This document shows, one piece after another, positions 12,430 through 30,199 of a DNA stretch of 64,000 bases; position 1 is the first letter of the stretch; each line of letters opens with the position of its first letter. Source of the stretch: Isoetes taiwanensis (taxonomy: Eukaryota; Streptophyta; Lycopodiopsida; Isoetales; Isoetaceae); the NCBI GenBank assembly GCA_021234155.1, contig JAJEKV010000015.1, positions 10,066,101-10,130,100 on the forward strand, given 5' to 3'. Under the pieces are notes generated by a model, which was not told the DNA's origin, did not search any database, and saw nothing but the letters and a program-made list of their open reading frames with translations. The translations under genes were made by a program, and so were the position numbers.

Positions 12430-14160
12430 AGGATTGAGTGAGTGTTGTGTTGTGAGATATGGTTCTTCGACTCCTCTGATGCAGTGCATACACAGTTTGA
12501 TTAATGCTTCAGTTCTCCTAGAATGCAGAAGTTGTTTGTTATGGTTCATTGCTAGAGCATCTACTGCAGACTGAGTGAATATTGTGTTTTCAGAGACTTT
12601 GATCCAGTTCTTGAGACTTTGATTGATGTTTCACCTGTCCCAGAATACATAAATTCTTTGTTATGACTCATTGCTGGAGCATCTACTGTACACTTATGGT
12701 GCAATGTAGCAAAAAGAGCATGCTCCTTGTTATGTTTTTAAGATAGCTTCACCTTCTTATCTGTAGATCCAGCACAAAGAAGGCCTTTCTTCTCTGATGC
12801 ACTGGATTCTTCTAGTGCTTCAGCTGTCCCAGAATAAAGAAATCATGTACACTTATGTTGTAATGTAGCAAGAAGGATACTTTCACCTTTTTATCTGTAG
12901 ATCCACTACAAAGAAGGGCTGAGTGAATATTGTGTTTTCAGAGACTTTGATGCAGTTCTTGAGACTTTGATTGATGTTTCACCTGTCCCAGAATACATAA
13001 ATTCTTTGTTATGACTCATTGCTGGAGCATCTACTGTACACTTATGGTGCAATGTAGCAAAAAGAGCATGCTCCTTGTTATGTTTTCCCAAGATAGCTTG
13101 CCTTCTTGTCACGTAGATCCGGCTAAAGAAGGCCTTTCTTCTCTGATGCACTGGATTCTTCTAGTGCTTCAGCTGTCCCAGAATAAAGAAATTATGTACA
13201 CTTATGTTGTAATGTAGCAAGAAGAACATGCTCTTTGTTGCATTTTTATGATACTTTCACCTTTTTATCTGTAGATCCACTACAAAGAAGGGCTTTCTTG
13301 TGTGGACGGTTTAATCTGAGTGCTTAAATGATTGGGAAGAAAGGGTATTCTAGATTTTATGGAAGTGTGGGCAATTTATGCTATTTTAGTGTTAAATTAT
13401 TTAGGATTGAGTGAATGTTGTGCTTTGAGATGTGCCCCTTGAATTTCTCTGATGTACTGCATTCTTTTAGTCATCCAGTTCTCCAGGCCTTCATTAATCT
13501 TTCATTTGTGCCAGATTACAGAGACTCTTCGTCATTTTTGGATTTCGGGTTGGGTATCAGGTAAAATAGTTTCGTGGGTTCATTTCAATGAGATTTTTGC
13601 TCCGTTTGGTGCAATTGGAGTTTTGATTGCTTTCTCATGTTCTATTGTCTGTTAGAGCTGCTGTATTGTTATGAAATGCTATGGCATGCATATTTGGTGG
13701 ATCAGATTGTTCGATGCACAAGTTTGCCATTTGTATTTGGGAAAGTAATAATAGTTTACATTAGGTTCATTTTCAATGAGATTTCACCTTGGTTCTTTGT
13801 CGGTATTGTGTGAAATGCGTACTATGCATGTTGGTGGAATCACCGGAGGGCCTTACGAGATTGTTCTAATTGTGATGTATACCTGAATCGTTAGGAGTTA
13901 TAAGATCACGATAGATGGAGAGTTAGCTTGCCAAGTGGAATGCTATAATGTGGCAAAAAGGAGATGCTGTTTGTTAGCCTTTTGTGATGCCTTCGCCTTC
14001 TCATTTGCACATGCAGTTAAAGAAGGTGACTCTTTTGAGGATAATGTAATCTGAGTATTGAAGTGATTGAGAAGAAAAGGGTCTTTTATATTTTATGAAA
14101 ATGTGGGGAATTTATGCTATTTTTGTGTTAAATTATTTTGGTTTGATTACAGGGTTTATC
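12430..14160 (+). repeat. Helitron leader made of tandemly duplicated noncoding blocks
   Basis: A block beginning CTGAGTGAATATTGTGTTTT at 12,571 recurs at 12,919 (offset 348 bp) and is followed to 13,293 by matching sequence. A more divergent relative starts near 12,437 and another near 13,402. A further block (AATCTGAGTGCTTAAATGATTG, 13,312-13,400) has a diverged copy at 14,048-14,135 (AATCTGAGTATTGAAGTGATTG). No coding signal is seen. The whole segment reads as a repeated 5' leader of the Rep gene. Confidence 0.8.
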
Positions 14161-14726
14161 AAGACGCTCGCTTTTCAGCTTTGTGGGCTGTTTATTAATC
14201 ATCGGAATGGAGGTTTGCAATGAACCAGTTGGTGAGGTGAATCTCGTGGAAAGGTATGAAGTATTTGATGATCCGTTATCAGAAATTCCGAGTTAAAAAT
14301 GTTAGTTGATGGTATTTTAGATTTGTTGGATAGTTTGATAGTCACTTGAGTTCTGACTTTGTTGAGGGACAGAGGTTTGTGGAGCTGAAGATGTTTGTTT
14401 AAAGTGTAGAGCATATTGATGATATATACAATGCGAGTGGAAGGGATGGTGTCCATCTTCCAAAGGCCAACTCTCCTATGAGATCTGCTTTGGCTATGGC
14501 TTCCAACAGAAATAGTAGAGTGGAAAAACATAAATGGCTGATATACTGAATCAGCTAGCATCACGTGTTGTAGATGATAAATTGGCTGTGAGAGTTTGTT
14601 ATATGTTGTTTTTTAAATTTATTATGTTGTTGGTTATTTTTGTATCTTTGATGGGGGCAGCTGGGTAGTGTATGTAGGAAGGGACTGAAAACTGCGTTGA
14701 GAGAGCACTAGCGATTGGCTGTTGTG
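14161..14726 (+). other. Noncoding stretch upstream of Rep start
   Basis: AT-rich with no conserved domain on either strand. It probably belongs to the Helitron leader. The ATG at 14,727 is chosen as the Rep start because it opens the conserved basic N-terminal segment; the in-frame sequence before it has no ATG. Confidence 0.4.
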
Positions 14727-14789
14727 ATGCCGAGACGGAGTATAGAGATAGACCCAACACGTGATTATACAAAGGAGGAGTGGAGACGA

Positions 14790-15490
14790 TTAAAACGGAA
14801 TGAATATCAACGTAGATGGTATGCTGGGTTGTCTCAAGAGCGGAGAGCTGCATTACAGCGAAACACAAGGGAATATGCGCGCCGGGTGAGGCAACGGTCA
14901 GGTGACCGTGACAGAGGAAACAATAGTGGGGAAAATGATGGACTTTTGGGAACTCGTATTGGTATTGAAGGGAATGGAGACATAGGTGCAGAGATAAGGA
15001 GTACTGTTTGTATTGAAAGTAGTGAACAGATAAGAGGTGATCCGTGCACTGAAGATGTTGAAGAAGTAGGAGCTAGTGTTCCTATTGAACTTACTGAGGA
15101 GGTAAGAACTAATGTTATAGAGATAGCCTCAAGCATGATTATCTGAGAGGATGATGGAGAAAGATTAAAGCAGCGTAATGAATATCAGTAGATGGTATCT
15201 TTGGGTTGTCTCAAAAGAGGAGAACATGTCTGTTGAAATACAGAATATCTTGGCGCGGGTGGGCTGTAGTCAGTTCTGGCCAGCCGGAGGAAACAATAGT
15301 GGGGAAAATGATGCACCTTTGGGAACTCATATTGGTGTTGAGAGGGCCAGACATAGAGTCACAGAGACAAAGTTCTTGTTTATGTGTAAGTGAGTGAGCG
15401 GATGAGTGATCCATGCAGAAGATGAGTGAAGAAGTGGAGAGTGAGAGTGCCCCTATTGAACTTACTGAGGAGATGGAGCTAATGTTGCTG
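14790..15490 (+). repeat. Tandem duplication inside the Rep N-terminal coding region
   Basis: The stretch starting at about 14,790 is repeated from about 15,163. The anchor GAGGAAACAATAGTGGGGAA occurs at 14,914 and 15,287 (offset 373 bp), and CCTATTGAACTTACTGAGGA near the end of each copy. The first copy is open (143 codons). The second has several stops and shifts. Basic YxxLSxExR modules often occur in this part of Helitron Reps, so the duplication may be module growth followed by decay. Confidence 0.88.
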
Positions 15491-15843
15491 TGGGAAGCAG
15501 AAAACCAATGTTCATGAGTCTGAGAGATGGAAAGTTGGCCCGAGTGCATTGGATGCGGCAGCTCATGAGAATGGAAAATTGGGTGGGTGGTAGGAATAGG
15601 GAGTTTGCATGGAACAAGGTGTGCAAATTCTGCCGCACAGTATTGTTGGAATGTGAGAGTGAGTTGTTTTGCTGCAAGAATGGTGAGCGGATTCTTCCAA
15701 GGTTGCCTGAACTTCCTTGTGTGCTTGAACGACTTTTTGGGGAGAGAGGTGTGAGCAAAAATAGTCGGAAGTTAAATCGTCTCTTTTGCTTTACTGCATT
15801 ATGTGTGGAAGGGCAATTTGTGCGGTTAGAAGCACCCTCTTAG
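15490..15843 (+). pseudogene. Rep Cys-rich segment
   Basis: A 117-codon open block containing CKFCRTVLLECESELFCC, then NGERILPRLPELP and SRKLNRLFCFTALCVEGQFV. This order (zinc-binding cysteines, LP repeats, then a SRxxNxLFxFTxLG-like block) is typical of the segment just before Helitron_like_N. The following sequence to about 16,085 resembles the next family segment (YHGLHL..LLEYIYDQSERF in one frame) but is broken by stops. Confidence 0.75.
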
Positions 15844-16298
15844 GTTTGCCGATGGAGACGGGCCATTACCATGGATTGCACCTATCACCGCAGACTTAAT
15901 CTGACCATTTGCTTGAGTACATATATGACCAATCTGAGAGATTTACAAGCTAATTGAGTTGCTTCGGTCACAATGGGTTATCACAGTGGTATTATTGCTG
16001 CAAGATATTAACTTATATTGTCTAATGAAGCGAATAAAAGATATCTGAGTGAACAAGCACAATAACATTAAATGGTGTTGTTGTAGAAAATGATGATGTT
16101 CTTTGCGGATATACATGGGAATAATAGTGTAAGTATTAATCCAAGGATTGGTGTCTTGCTTCATGATGAACAACGACCAGTTTACATCAGCATATTGGAT
16201 CCACAATATGAGCCTCTGCAGTATCCATTGTTGTTTCCACATGGTACACCTGGTTGGTTTCCTTTTAATGAGCAGGGTTTCGGCTTAGGCTGGTATAG

Positions 16299-16381
16299 GT
16301 AATGGATTTATTCTGCTTGAGAAAAGATTTGTATGCAGTTAAGTGACTTAGTTGTAGTGTTAGTTGATGTATATTCTATAG
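16299..16381 (+). other. Probable spliceosomal intron in Rep
   Basis: The open frame ends ...GLGWYR at a GGTAATG donor. It resumes after TTCTATAG at 16,382 as YEEKLNFLATNGYSRG, and the join is in frame. A stop-containing, T-rich 83-bp insert between conserved blocks fits an intron better than a frameshift. Confidence 0.65.
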
Positions 16382-16686
16382 ATATGAAGAGAAGTTAAAT
16401 TTCTTAGCAACTAATGGATACAGTAGAGGTAGATGTAACAGAGATATAAGTGATGATTTTGTTGATGACGATGGATTGGGTGAGTCACGTATTATGTTGC
16501 CATCATCTTTCCTTGGTTCAAAGTTGTGGTGTTCAGTACAAATGGCAGATGCTCTTGCACTTGCGAGAGCTAAGGGTAAATCAGAGCATTGTTTTATAGC
16601 GATGACCACAAACCCCATTAGCCCGAGAGAAATAGAGGTGATCTTTGCGGGGCACAGGTAAATCTGACTGAAATCCCAAGCTGTAG

Positions 16687-17214
16687 TTGTTAAATTGTAT
16701 TTATGCGAACAATTCAACAAAAGTGATGCGGTTGTACTTTGGGCCACTTGCATATATGATGCATGTGATTGAATTTCAGAAGAGAGGCCTTCCGCATGCT
16801 CATATGATTGTAAAAACTGAGCATGAAATACCAATCAGGATGATAGATTATTTAATTTCTGCTGAAATGCCTCATGATGAGGAACTCGCACGTCTGGTGC
16901 AAAAGTACATGATCCATCGGCATTCTGCACGTTGCCAGCAAAATGGTGTGTGTGGTTGGAAATATCCGCGTCCTATATGTGAGGCAACCTATGTGGATTC
17001 GAGGGGGTATGTCCAATATCGAAGGCGTAGTGAGCGAGATGCGTATGTTGTTTCGTATTGTCCTTTCCTTTTGAAACAACTTGATTGCCATGTCAATGTG
17101 GATATAGCAGCTACAATGCAAGTTTTATGTATTTGTATACGTATATCTACAAAGGTTATGACAAGATCCAATATAGAATCGAAAGTCAAAATTTGCATGA
17201 TGATGGAAGTCTGA
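16687..17214 (+). pseudogene. Rep catalytic core (HUH and two-Tyr motifs), frameshifted
   Basis: HVIEFQKRGLPHAHMIV (His codons at 16,795 and 16,801) is the metal-binding HUH motif of rolling-circle initiators. It is followed by HRHSARCQQNGVCGWKYPRP and the YRRRSE block, all in family order. The expected catalytic-tyrosine block YLYTYIYKGYD exists at 17,130-17,162 but in the neighbouring frame, so an indel near 17,105-17,125 separates the two halves of the active site. Confidence 0.88.
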
Positions 17215-17346
17215 AATAGATGATTATGGCGTAAGGTATATATGATGTGAAATGACATAAAGCGTTTGTTTTGCTACTACATGTATTAAAGGAAAAATCC
17301 CAGGCTGTGAAGTGTCTTCCCGATTACATCTACAAGAAAGGGGTTA

Positions 17347-18036
17347 ATGCGATATAGAAGACAAAACAATGTTGCTGACGATATTTTTCTTGACCTCTTC
17401 TTTGATAGATTTACGAGATTAACATATATAGATTATTATGAACAATACTTATTTTTACCTTCGCATCGGGCAACGAATGCTGCTGGTGAATATTTGGAAA
17501 TTGAACAACCGGGGATTACTAGGTCTATAGTACGGAGACGCAGTAAGAGAGAGGTAGTTTGTAGGATAAGGTTGGTTATGCCGCGACAAGGTGAAGTTTT
17601 CTATCTGCGTCAGTTATTGTTACACACGTCACCAAGAACATGGGAAGACTTAAAGTTATACAATGGGCATGTGTATGAAACATACCAGGAGACTGTTACT
17701 GCTATGGGTTTGCTGGAAGATACATCAGAAGCCATGTTGGCGATGCAAGAAGCGGTTTCATCTTTATGCTCACCGGCGCAATTGCGGTTTCTATTTGCGC
17801 AGCTTATACTTGATGGTGCTCCAGCTGTGGATTTATGGAATCAATTTTATGGACAGTTGGCACTTGATTTTTCTATAGATTCAGCGAAAGGCGTCGCCAA
17901 TGCAATGAGGCCAGCTTATGTATGTGGAAAATATACTGTTGGGGGAACGATAATTGCTTTTGAAGATGCTGCAATATCATGCATTGGCAGTGGTACTAGA
18001 GGCTGCGAAAGTATCGGAATCATGAAAAATATTTAG
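17347..18036 (+). pseudogene. Rep-helicase linker block
   Basis: A 229-codon open block, the longest in the element. GEVFYLRQLLLHTSPRTWED, LKLYNGHVYETYQETVTAMG and LLEDTSEA match the segment between Rep and helicase in plant Helitrons (the FYLRLLLxHV..SFEDLR..NG..YPTFKEAA..LGLL pattern). There are no internal stops. The last about 30 residues diverge from the family, so a frame change or small intron may lie near 17,990-18,050. Confidence 0.85.
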
Positions 18037-18050
18037 AAGATGCAAATGAA

Positions 18051-19399
18051 ATGCGAAGCAAGATGAATAGTGATCAGGCGCGTTTATATGACCATATTGC
18101 AATGATTACCCAACAGCCTGGCTTTAAGGTTCCCATATTTATTTATGGAAAAGGTGGAACGGGGAAAACCTTCCTTCTAAATGCAATATGTCTTCTGGTA
18201 AGGGGACGTCAAAAAATTGTGTTGGCTTGTGCAACAACAGCTTTAGCAGGTCGTTTGTATCCTGGTGGAAAGAGCTGCCCATTCATTGTTCCAAATTCCT
18301 GTAAATGATGACAATATTGATGTGCATTCTATGATTAACACAAATTCTGATAAGGCAGCATTGCTTAGAGAAGCGGAGATAATCATTTGGGATGAGTTTG
18401 CTATGGCGAACAAGGCTGTTATAGAATCCGTAGATATGCTATTGCGGGAGATTTGTGATAATGACCATCCTTTTGGTGGAAAATGTTTTGTAGCGGCTGG
18501 AGTTTGGACAAATAGGCTTGTGTGGAAGGATCCCGGGGAAGGCTGACGGCGATATCTGCCTCCATCAGAATTCGCTATGCAATATGGAGATCATTTGTAG
18601 TCCACAAGTTAAATGTACCAATGAGGAATGCTAGTGATTATGAGCTGATACAATGTGTAACATCGATAGGTGAGGATTGGGAGAATGATACTGTTAATCT
18701 TACTCTTGGACCTCTGATTCTAATGGTGAAGCTGGACTTTTTGTTTCCACATCCACCATATTAGCATTGCGTGATGTATGAGGAAAATGCGTTTTGTCTC
18801 AAAATATATATATGTTGATGATTTTAATAAATCCATCCTTGATGCATTGTCTGGACCGAGCCAAAAGTATTTGGGTTGCTTCAAGTTCAATCAGGAAAGG
18901 GTAAGGGTACTGCTATTTTGCATTAAAGCAAAATGATTTCCTGCATAGTTATAGGCATCCAGCACCCACGGCATGTGCTTAGGAGTTGAAGGGAGGGCTA
19001 TTTGTCATTACTAGAATTTGTTAGATGCGAAGGACTTGTCGAGAATGCAAGGTTGTTATCGGTCGATGTATGAAGATATCTGGGGTCGGCTGGTTAAGGA
19101 ACAGACTGACGCCATTGAACACATACATCTATTTGTGGTACTGGCTTCTATCCTGTTGGTGTTAAGTTCACTATTCATAGGCGTCAATTGCCATTGAGGC
19201 TTGCATATTCGACTACATTCCATAGTTGTCTTGGGCTGACGCTGGATAAGATTGTCTTGGATTTGCGAACGAATGTGTTTGCGCATGGTCAACTATACGG
19301 CATTGTTGTGAAATTAAATTAAAATTGATGCTCATATTACATAGCGACCTTTCGTCAATCATGACTAGAAATGTTGTATTCAGAGAGCTTTTAGAGTAA
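18051..19399 (+). pseudogene. PIF1-like helicase domain of the Helitron
   Basis: SF1 DNA helicase that unwinds the displaced strand. Walker A GKGGTGKTF is at 18,147-18,173. The family segment PGG-(S/T)-AHS-x-FxIP is split by a frameshift near 18,275. Walker B IIWDEFAM is at about 18,379-18,402, followed by PFGGKCFVAAG. The expected DFRQ box after it is scrambled (18,500-18,540). PMRNASDYE lies at about 18,620. The C-terminal motifs RRQLPLRLAY (about 19,175) and LGLTLDKIVLDL, FAHGQLYGI correspond to the family's RRxFPxxLxFAMTINKSQGQTL..FSHGQLYVAxSR. Stops between 18,764 and 19,100 break the frame. Confidence 0.88.
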
Positions 19400-19524
19400 A
19401 AGGGGTGCTCTTGGTTCGTTCCTATGTATACTCTTTATGTATGTTTCTATTGCAATATGTTTTTGGATTTTATGTTTAATTCTGTTGTATATTATATGGC
19501 ATTTAATGTGTGACAATATAAATC

Positions 19525-21349
19525 AGGAAAAAGATATGACCGATTGTTGAACTTAGTCCCTATGTTGCTAATTGGACGATCAAGGTACGGGTGACATCGA
19601 AAGGTGTATTAAGGGATTTCGAGAAACGTCGTGGTCGAGGGAAAGTATTCAATGTTGATTTATCAGATAATAATGTAAGAATCTTCATAACATTATTTAA
19701 ATGTTTATGTTTGCTTATTAGAAGGCTTCGTAATTCTACAGGGAAATGAAATCCAGGCAGTAATGTTTGATGAGGCAGCCGATAAGTTTTACGAAACACT
19801 ACATGTTGGAAAGGTGAAATTATCTCTGTTGCATGTGATAGTAGGTTTGTGATTAAAATTGGTGATTTGATTTATGAATGGACAGGTGTATTATATCTCT
19901 AAAGGAGCAGTTCGACGTTCAAACAAGAAGTTTACAACAGTAGACAATGACTATCAGCTGGTTCTTGATGTTAATTCAATCATAAAAGAAGCAAGTGGCA
20001 GTGATGTTGACGCAGAATTCATTGTCGAGCAGAATTTTATACGAATAGATAAGCTACAACCATATGTCACCAGTGGGCTATTACTTGGTGAGAGATTTCC
20101 TTATTGAAGAATTAAAGTGTTGTATCATAACTAATTTTCGACGAATTGCAGATATTATTGGTATCGTTTGTAATGTGTGTCCTACAACAACTGTTAAAAG
20201 GAAACGAAAGAATGAAGAAATTTTGAAACGCGATATTACAGTACTAGATGACAGGTATGGGATATATTAGAATAAAATAAATGTTGGCTAATGTGATTGG
20301 ATATTAATGGGAATATATGTTTGCAGTGAACAAACTGTTAAGATAAGTCTGTGGGGTGTTTTGGCGGCAAAAGATGGAGAGGTGTTGATGGAGACAGTGA
20401 ATAATAATCCTATAGTGGCGATCACAAAAGTGAAGGCAAATAGTTTCCAAGGTGTGAGGTACAGTTATGTATATCTTCATAATATAAATATAATGATTTT
20501 GTTCTATTGAATTCACAGGAGTGTCATTATCGACGACGTCCAGCAGTATAATCAGTATAGAACCAAATGTAGACCGTGCCTACGATCTGCGTTCATGGTA
20601 ACTTCTATAATATTAAAGATGATTAAAATATAGTATCAGAATGTTGACATAGATGATGTAATGGACACCGGTATGGAAGGTATAAATCCCGGGAAAAAAA
20701 GGAGAAGTACATATCCACTGGTATGCTATCTACACGTGCCGTTTTATCAGACATAAATATTTCATCGATTGAGCATGGCGAGGTAGTTTTTCTTGTTCTG
20801 TTTGTTTATTAGTAGTTATCTAGTATCGTATTTGATACTTACTTCTAGATTATGCTTCTAAAGAGTGCATACTTTAATGTGAGAGCGACTGTAAGTTTTA
20901 TTGATCCAAAGCAAGCCATGTGGTACAAGGCATGTACATTGTGCAAGAAAAAAACAACTGAACGCAACTTCAAACAATGGTGCGAGAAATGTCAACGAGA
21001 TGCTGAAATTTGCATAAGGTAGCAGTGATATTGAGTTGTTCTATAATGATATTTGGAACTCTAAGTTTATTATAATTTGTGACAGATACGTTTTCCAAGC
21101 AATGATTTCAGACTGTACTGGAGAAATAGCTGTAACTATCTTCAATGAGGAAGGAGAAGAGCTTCTAGGATACACTGCTGCAGAATTGTCTAAAATCAGA
21201 GATGAGGCATGGATATTTTAATGATTACTGTGTTGACAGTATGTATATTTCGAGTAATGTATGTTTTTTTGCAGGATAAAGAGGAACAGAAGTATTTGGA
21301 CGTGCTAAAGAAAGCTACATGGGTGATGAAAATATTTGAGGATATGTAG
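19525..21349 (+). CDS. RPA1-like single-strand DNA-binding protein of the Helitron, multi-exon
   Basis: Homologue of the large subunit of replication protein A, a companion gene typical of plant Helitrons. Approximate exons: 19,525-19,674, 19,742-19,813, 19,886-20,087, 20,152-20,254, 20,327-20,451, 20,519-20,597, about 20,634-20,784, 20,849-21,018, 21,086-21,206, 21,275-21,349. Joins give the family blocks NWTIKVRVTSKG, HVGKVYYISKGAV, LLLDIIGIVCNVCP, LKRDITVLDDSEQTVKISLW, NPIVAITKV, GVSLSTTSSS, MWYKAC, then CTLCKKK..WCEKCQRD (zinc ribbon) and YVFQAMISDCTGE, IFNEEGEELLG. The order is OB-fold A, OB-fold B, then the zinc-containing OB-fold C. An in-frame stop just before the first block (near 19,536) and a short C-terminus (stop at 21,347) are the only clear defects. 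The true start exon is unknown, and the exon 6/7 junction is uncertain. Confidence 0.85.
21207..21274 (+). other. Probable GC-AG intron in the RPA1-like gene
   Basis: The conserved block ends ...SKIRDE at GAG|GCATGG and resumes at TTTGCAG|GATAAAG as DKEEQKYL in the same frame. The donor is GC instead of GT. The acceptor has a good pyrimidine tract. Confidence 0.6.
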
Positions 21350-23201
21350 CAATTCATTAAAGGTACATGGGCTATACTGTAAAACCAAGGATAATTATGC
21401 AGGGAAATTACTTTCCGTTTGATTGGTACGTCACGGCAAACACCTCAATGAAGAACTAGGAAAAGACAGCTAGATTCAAAATAAAGAAAAGGGACTGCGA
21501 CAATGCAGAAATATTAGTAATAGTATGTTGTTGTAACTGTGACACTGTATTACTGCTGTTTTGGATTTTCTTTTTTAGTATGTTATAGTATAGTAACTTT
21601 GACAATGTATTACTGTTGTTTTGTTTTTTCTTTCTTTCTGAATGACAATATTTTGTGTGATTTGTAGATATACCTGTAATATGTGCAATGATCTGCTCTT
21701 AAAAGCTTGGTTATGTATCTTATCTGAAAGCATTTTACAGCGGATTTTCTAAGCCTACTGAAAATGGAATGCTTATCCATTTGAAATACATGCACGTGCA
21801 TGAATTTAGTTGGCGTAGAACTCTTAGGTCTAGAAGAGACATATTGTCTGGGGTACTTTTTTGGGCTTTGAATTTTCATGACATGATGGTTAAAGACAGT
21901 ATGGAGAAATGTGCCTCTGTGTCAATGCTGCTCCTTAATCCTTACATAATGTATTGACTCTTGCATGCGATCTATTTGATTTGAGAGTGTCGCCAATTCT
22001 GTGTTAATACTACGACTTGGAGATAATTCGTTCTCTTAATGTGCTGAAACTTGCAAGTGGCAGACCATGTTAGACCAATATAGATGGATTAGGAGTGATT
22101 TAATAGTTAAGGTATAAATGTAGAATTCAATCTTCATGATGTATGTTTTATAGGAGAGCGTTTGAGTCCTTGGGTGGGAGAAGCTTGTTTTTTGTATCAT
22201 TGTGCTGTATTTGCACTGAATAAAAGCAGCATTTCATTTGCAGTTTCTCTTTCTTTTTCATCTTGGTTGTCATATACCCCTTCGTAACCATGCTGTTAAT
22301 GAATATGGAGTAACTTCGAATTTTTAATTTCCTGGAAGCCACAGAAAACACGAGGCCATGAAATATATTGGCAATGGCATGAGAGACATGGCGATTGATA
22401 CTGTTTTCCATGCACACTATCTGCAAGCCAAATCATACATTTTTGGTTGGAAATGCTGAAAGCTTGAAGTCTTGTGGTAAAATGGACCATGAACCAGAGG
22501 TGATCTTTGTACACATGCAATTATGGGAGTATGGATCCCATATGTGTTGAGAGTGATCAGTTCATAGACAATGTACAATTTTTGTACATGCCATACTTGC
22601 ATGGCATACTTGCATCTACAGGGCCCAATATGAGAAAATAGGTCCTCAATACAATATTTATTAGAGAGAAGCCAAATGGTTTCCCAAATTCAGTAGTAAA
22701 TGGAAGCCGATAGGCTTGCAAACATAACTAGGCATATTTATCTTTGGAAAACTATCGTAAAAGTGCAACGAGATGGGATTTCAAAAGATCGCCCAATGCC
22801 CAGTGCATGTCCATTACAAAAATCCATCTCGTTAGAAGCAAAGATCAGATTAAATTCACATACTGAAATGATGATCTAAGAGTGGCTATTGGATTTTGTT
22901 TGAGTGGGATTCCAGCGATAGTTGTCCATCAATATTGTGCAAACGTTGAATGTGTATTAATGTACAAGAAGAAGAAATGTAGTGCCATTAAATATGCCAA
23001 TATTTGGAAGCATAGTTTTAATATAGATGTTGAATGTTTGCATTTTATAATTGGGATTGATATTTGTTGTTTGATTTTTTGTGGATGGATGTTATGGTAA
23101 AAGGAAAATGGATGTTAATTGTTGGCACTCAATAGATACTAATAATGTTATTAAGCTTGGATTTTGCTTCGAGATGTTTATAAACCATAGCAGACATACC
23201 C
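21350..23201. other. Helitron 3' region and unrecognised sequence
   Basis: Positions 21,360-21,459 may hold a decayed RPA1 C-terminus. A T-rich segment is doubled at an offset of about 60 bp (GACACTGTATTACTGCTGTTTTG at 21,541 and GACAATGTATTACTGTTGTTTTG at 21,601). Around 22,590-22,615 CATACTTGCATGG repeats. No gene is seen in the rest. I could not identify a hairpin followed by CTRR. Confidence 0.4.
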
Positions 23202-23219
23202 ATTGATAGTACAAAAACT

Positions 23220-23278
<59 letters not shown>
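23202..23278 (+). repeat. TA tract with both conserved flanks
   Basis: ATTGATAGTACAAAAACTTG, then (TA)n at 23,222-23,252, then CCTTATATATATACAATTATAT. This is the clearest example of the left and right flank motifs facing each other across a TA tract. Confidence 0.9.
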
Positions 23279-29928
<6,650 letters not shown>

Positions 29929-29970
29929 TATATATATATATATATATCTCTTATATATATACAATTATAT
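29929..29970 (+). repeat. Short TA tract with right-flank motif
   Basis: (TA)n at 29,929-29,947 followed by CTCTTATATATATACAATTATAT, opening unit B. Confidence 0.85.
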
Positions 29971-30199
29971 TATTAATGTAGATGTGTGTAGAAAGTTTGA
30001 TCTGACCCGTCCATCTTAGATGGGCGGCCCGTCAGCTCCCAAATAACCACCTTAAGCCTTGTTTGGGGCTTTTGATCCACGTCAGTTGAAATGTGCAGAT
30101 CAATGGCCGAGATTTAGGCCCTTGTTATTTATTGCATTTAATGCTATGAGGTGGTGTAGCATTGAAGGTGTGTAGAGTGGCACATTAGGTTTAATGGGC

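Larger units (their letters stand above)
14727..19399 (+). pseudogene. Helitron Rep/helicase (RepHel), broken
   Basis: The protein family nicks, unwinds and joins single strands during rolling-circle transposition. Blocks in order: a basic N-terminus with YQRRWYAGLSQERRAALQR (14,727-15,146); a diverged second copy of that block (15,150-15,490); a Cys-rich segment CKFC..FCCKNGE with LPRLPELP (15,490-15,843); the Helitron_like_N region (16,090-17,214) with PLQYPLLFPHG, LPSSFLGS and the HUH motif GLPHAHM; the two-Tyr block YLYTYIYKG (17,130-17,156); a linker (17,347-18,036); and the PIF1-like helicase with Walker A GKGGTGKT and Walker B IIWDE. The C-terminus MTRNVVFRELLE before a TAA at 19,397 matches the usual family ending. 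An intron of about 83 bp is likely at 16,299-16,381. Frameshifts near 17,115, 18,275 and 18,530 and several stops inactivate it. Confidence 0.9.
12240..21660 (+). mobile_element. Plant-type Helitron (approximate extent) with Rep/Hel and RPA1
   Basis: Rolling-circle DNA transposon identified by its gene content: a Rep (HUH) plus PIF1-like helicase gene at 14,727-19,399 and an RPA1-like gene at about 19,525-21,349, on the same strand and about 125 bp apart. This two-gene arrangement is established for autonomous plant Helitrons. The 5' noncoding leader (12,430-14,160) is built from tandemly duplicated blocks. I could not place the TC 5' end or the hairpin-CTRR 3' end, so the limits given are only the region that looks continuous with the genes. 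Rep/Hel is broken, so the copy is not autonomous as it stands. Confidence 0.8.

Noticed and set aside
14834-15136. Antisense open frames opposite the Rep N-terminus and other Helitron blocks
   Set aside because: Shadows of the sense coding strand with no family motifs.
19525-21349. RPA1-like gene as a host gene
   Set aside because: It lies about 125 bp downstream of a Helitron Rep/Hel on the same strand. RPA is a known cargo of plant Helitrons.
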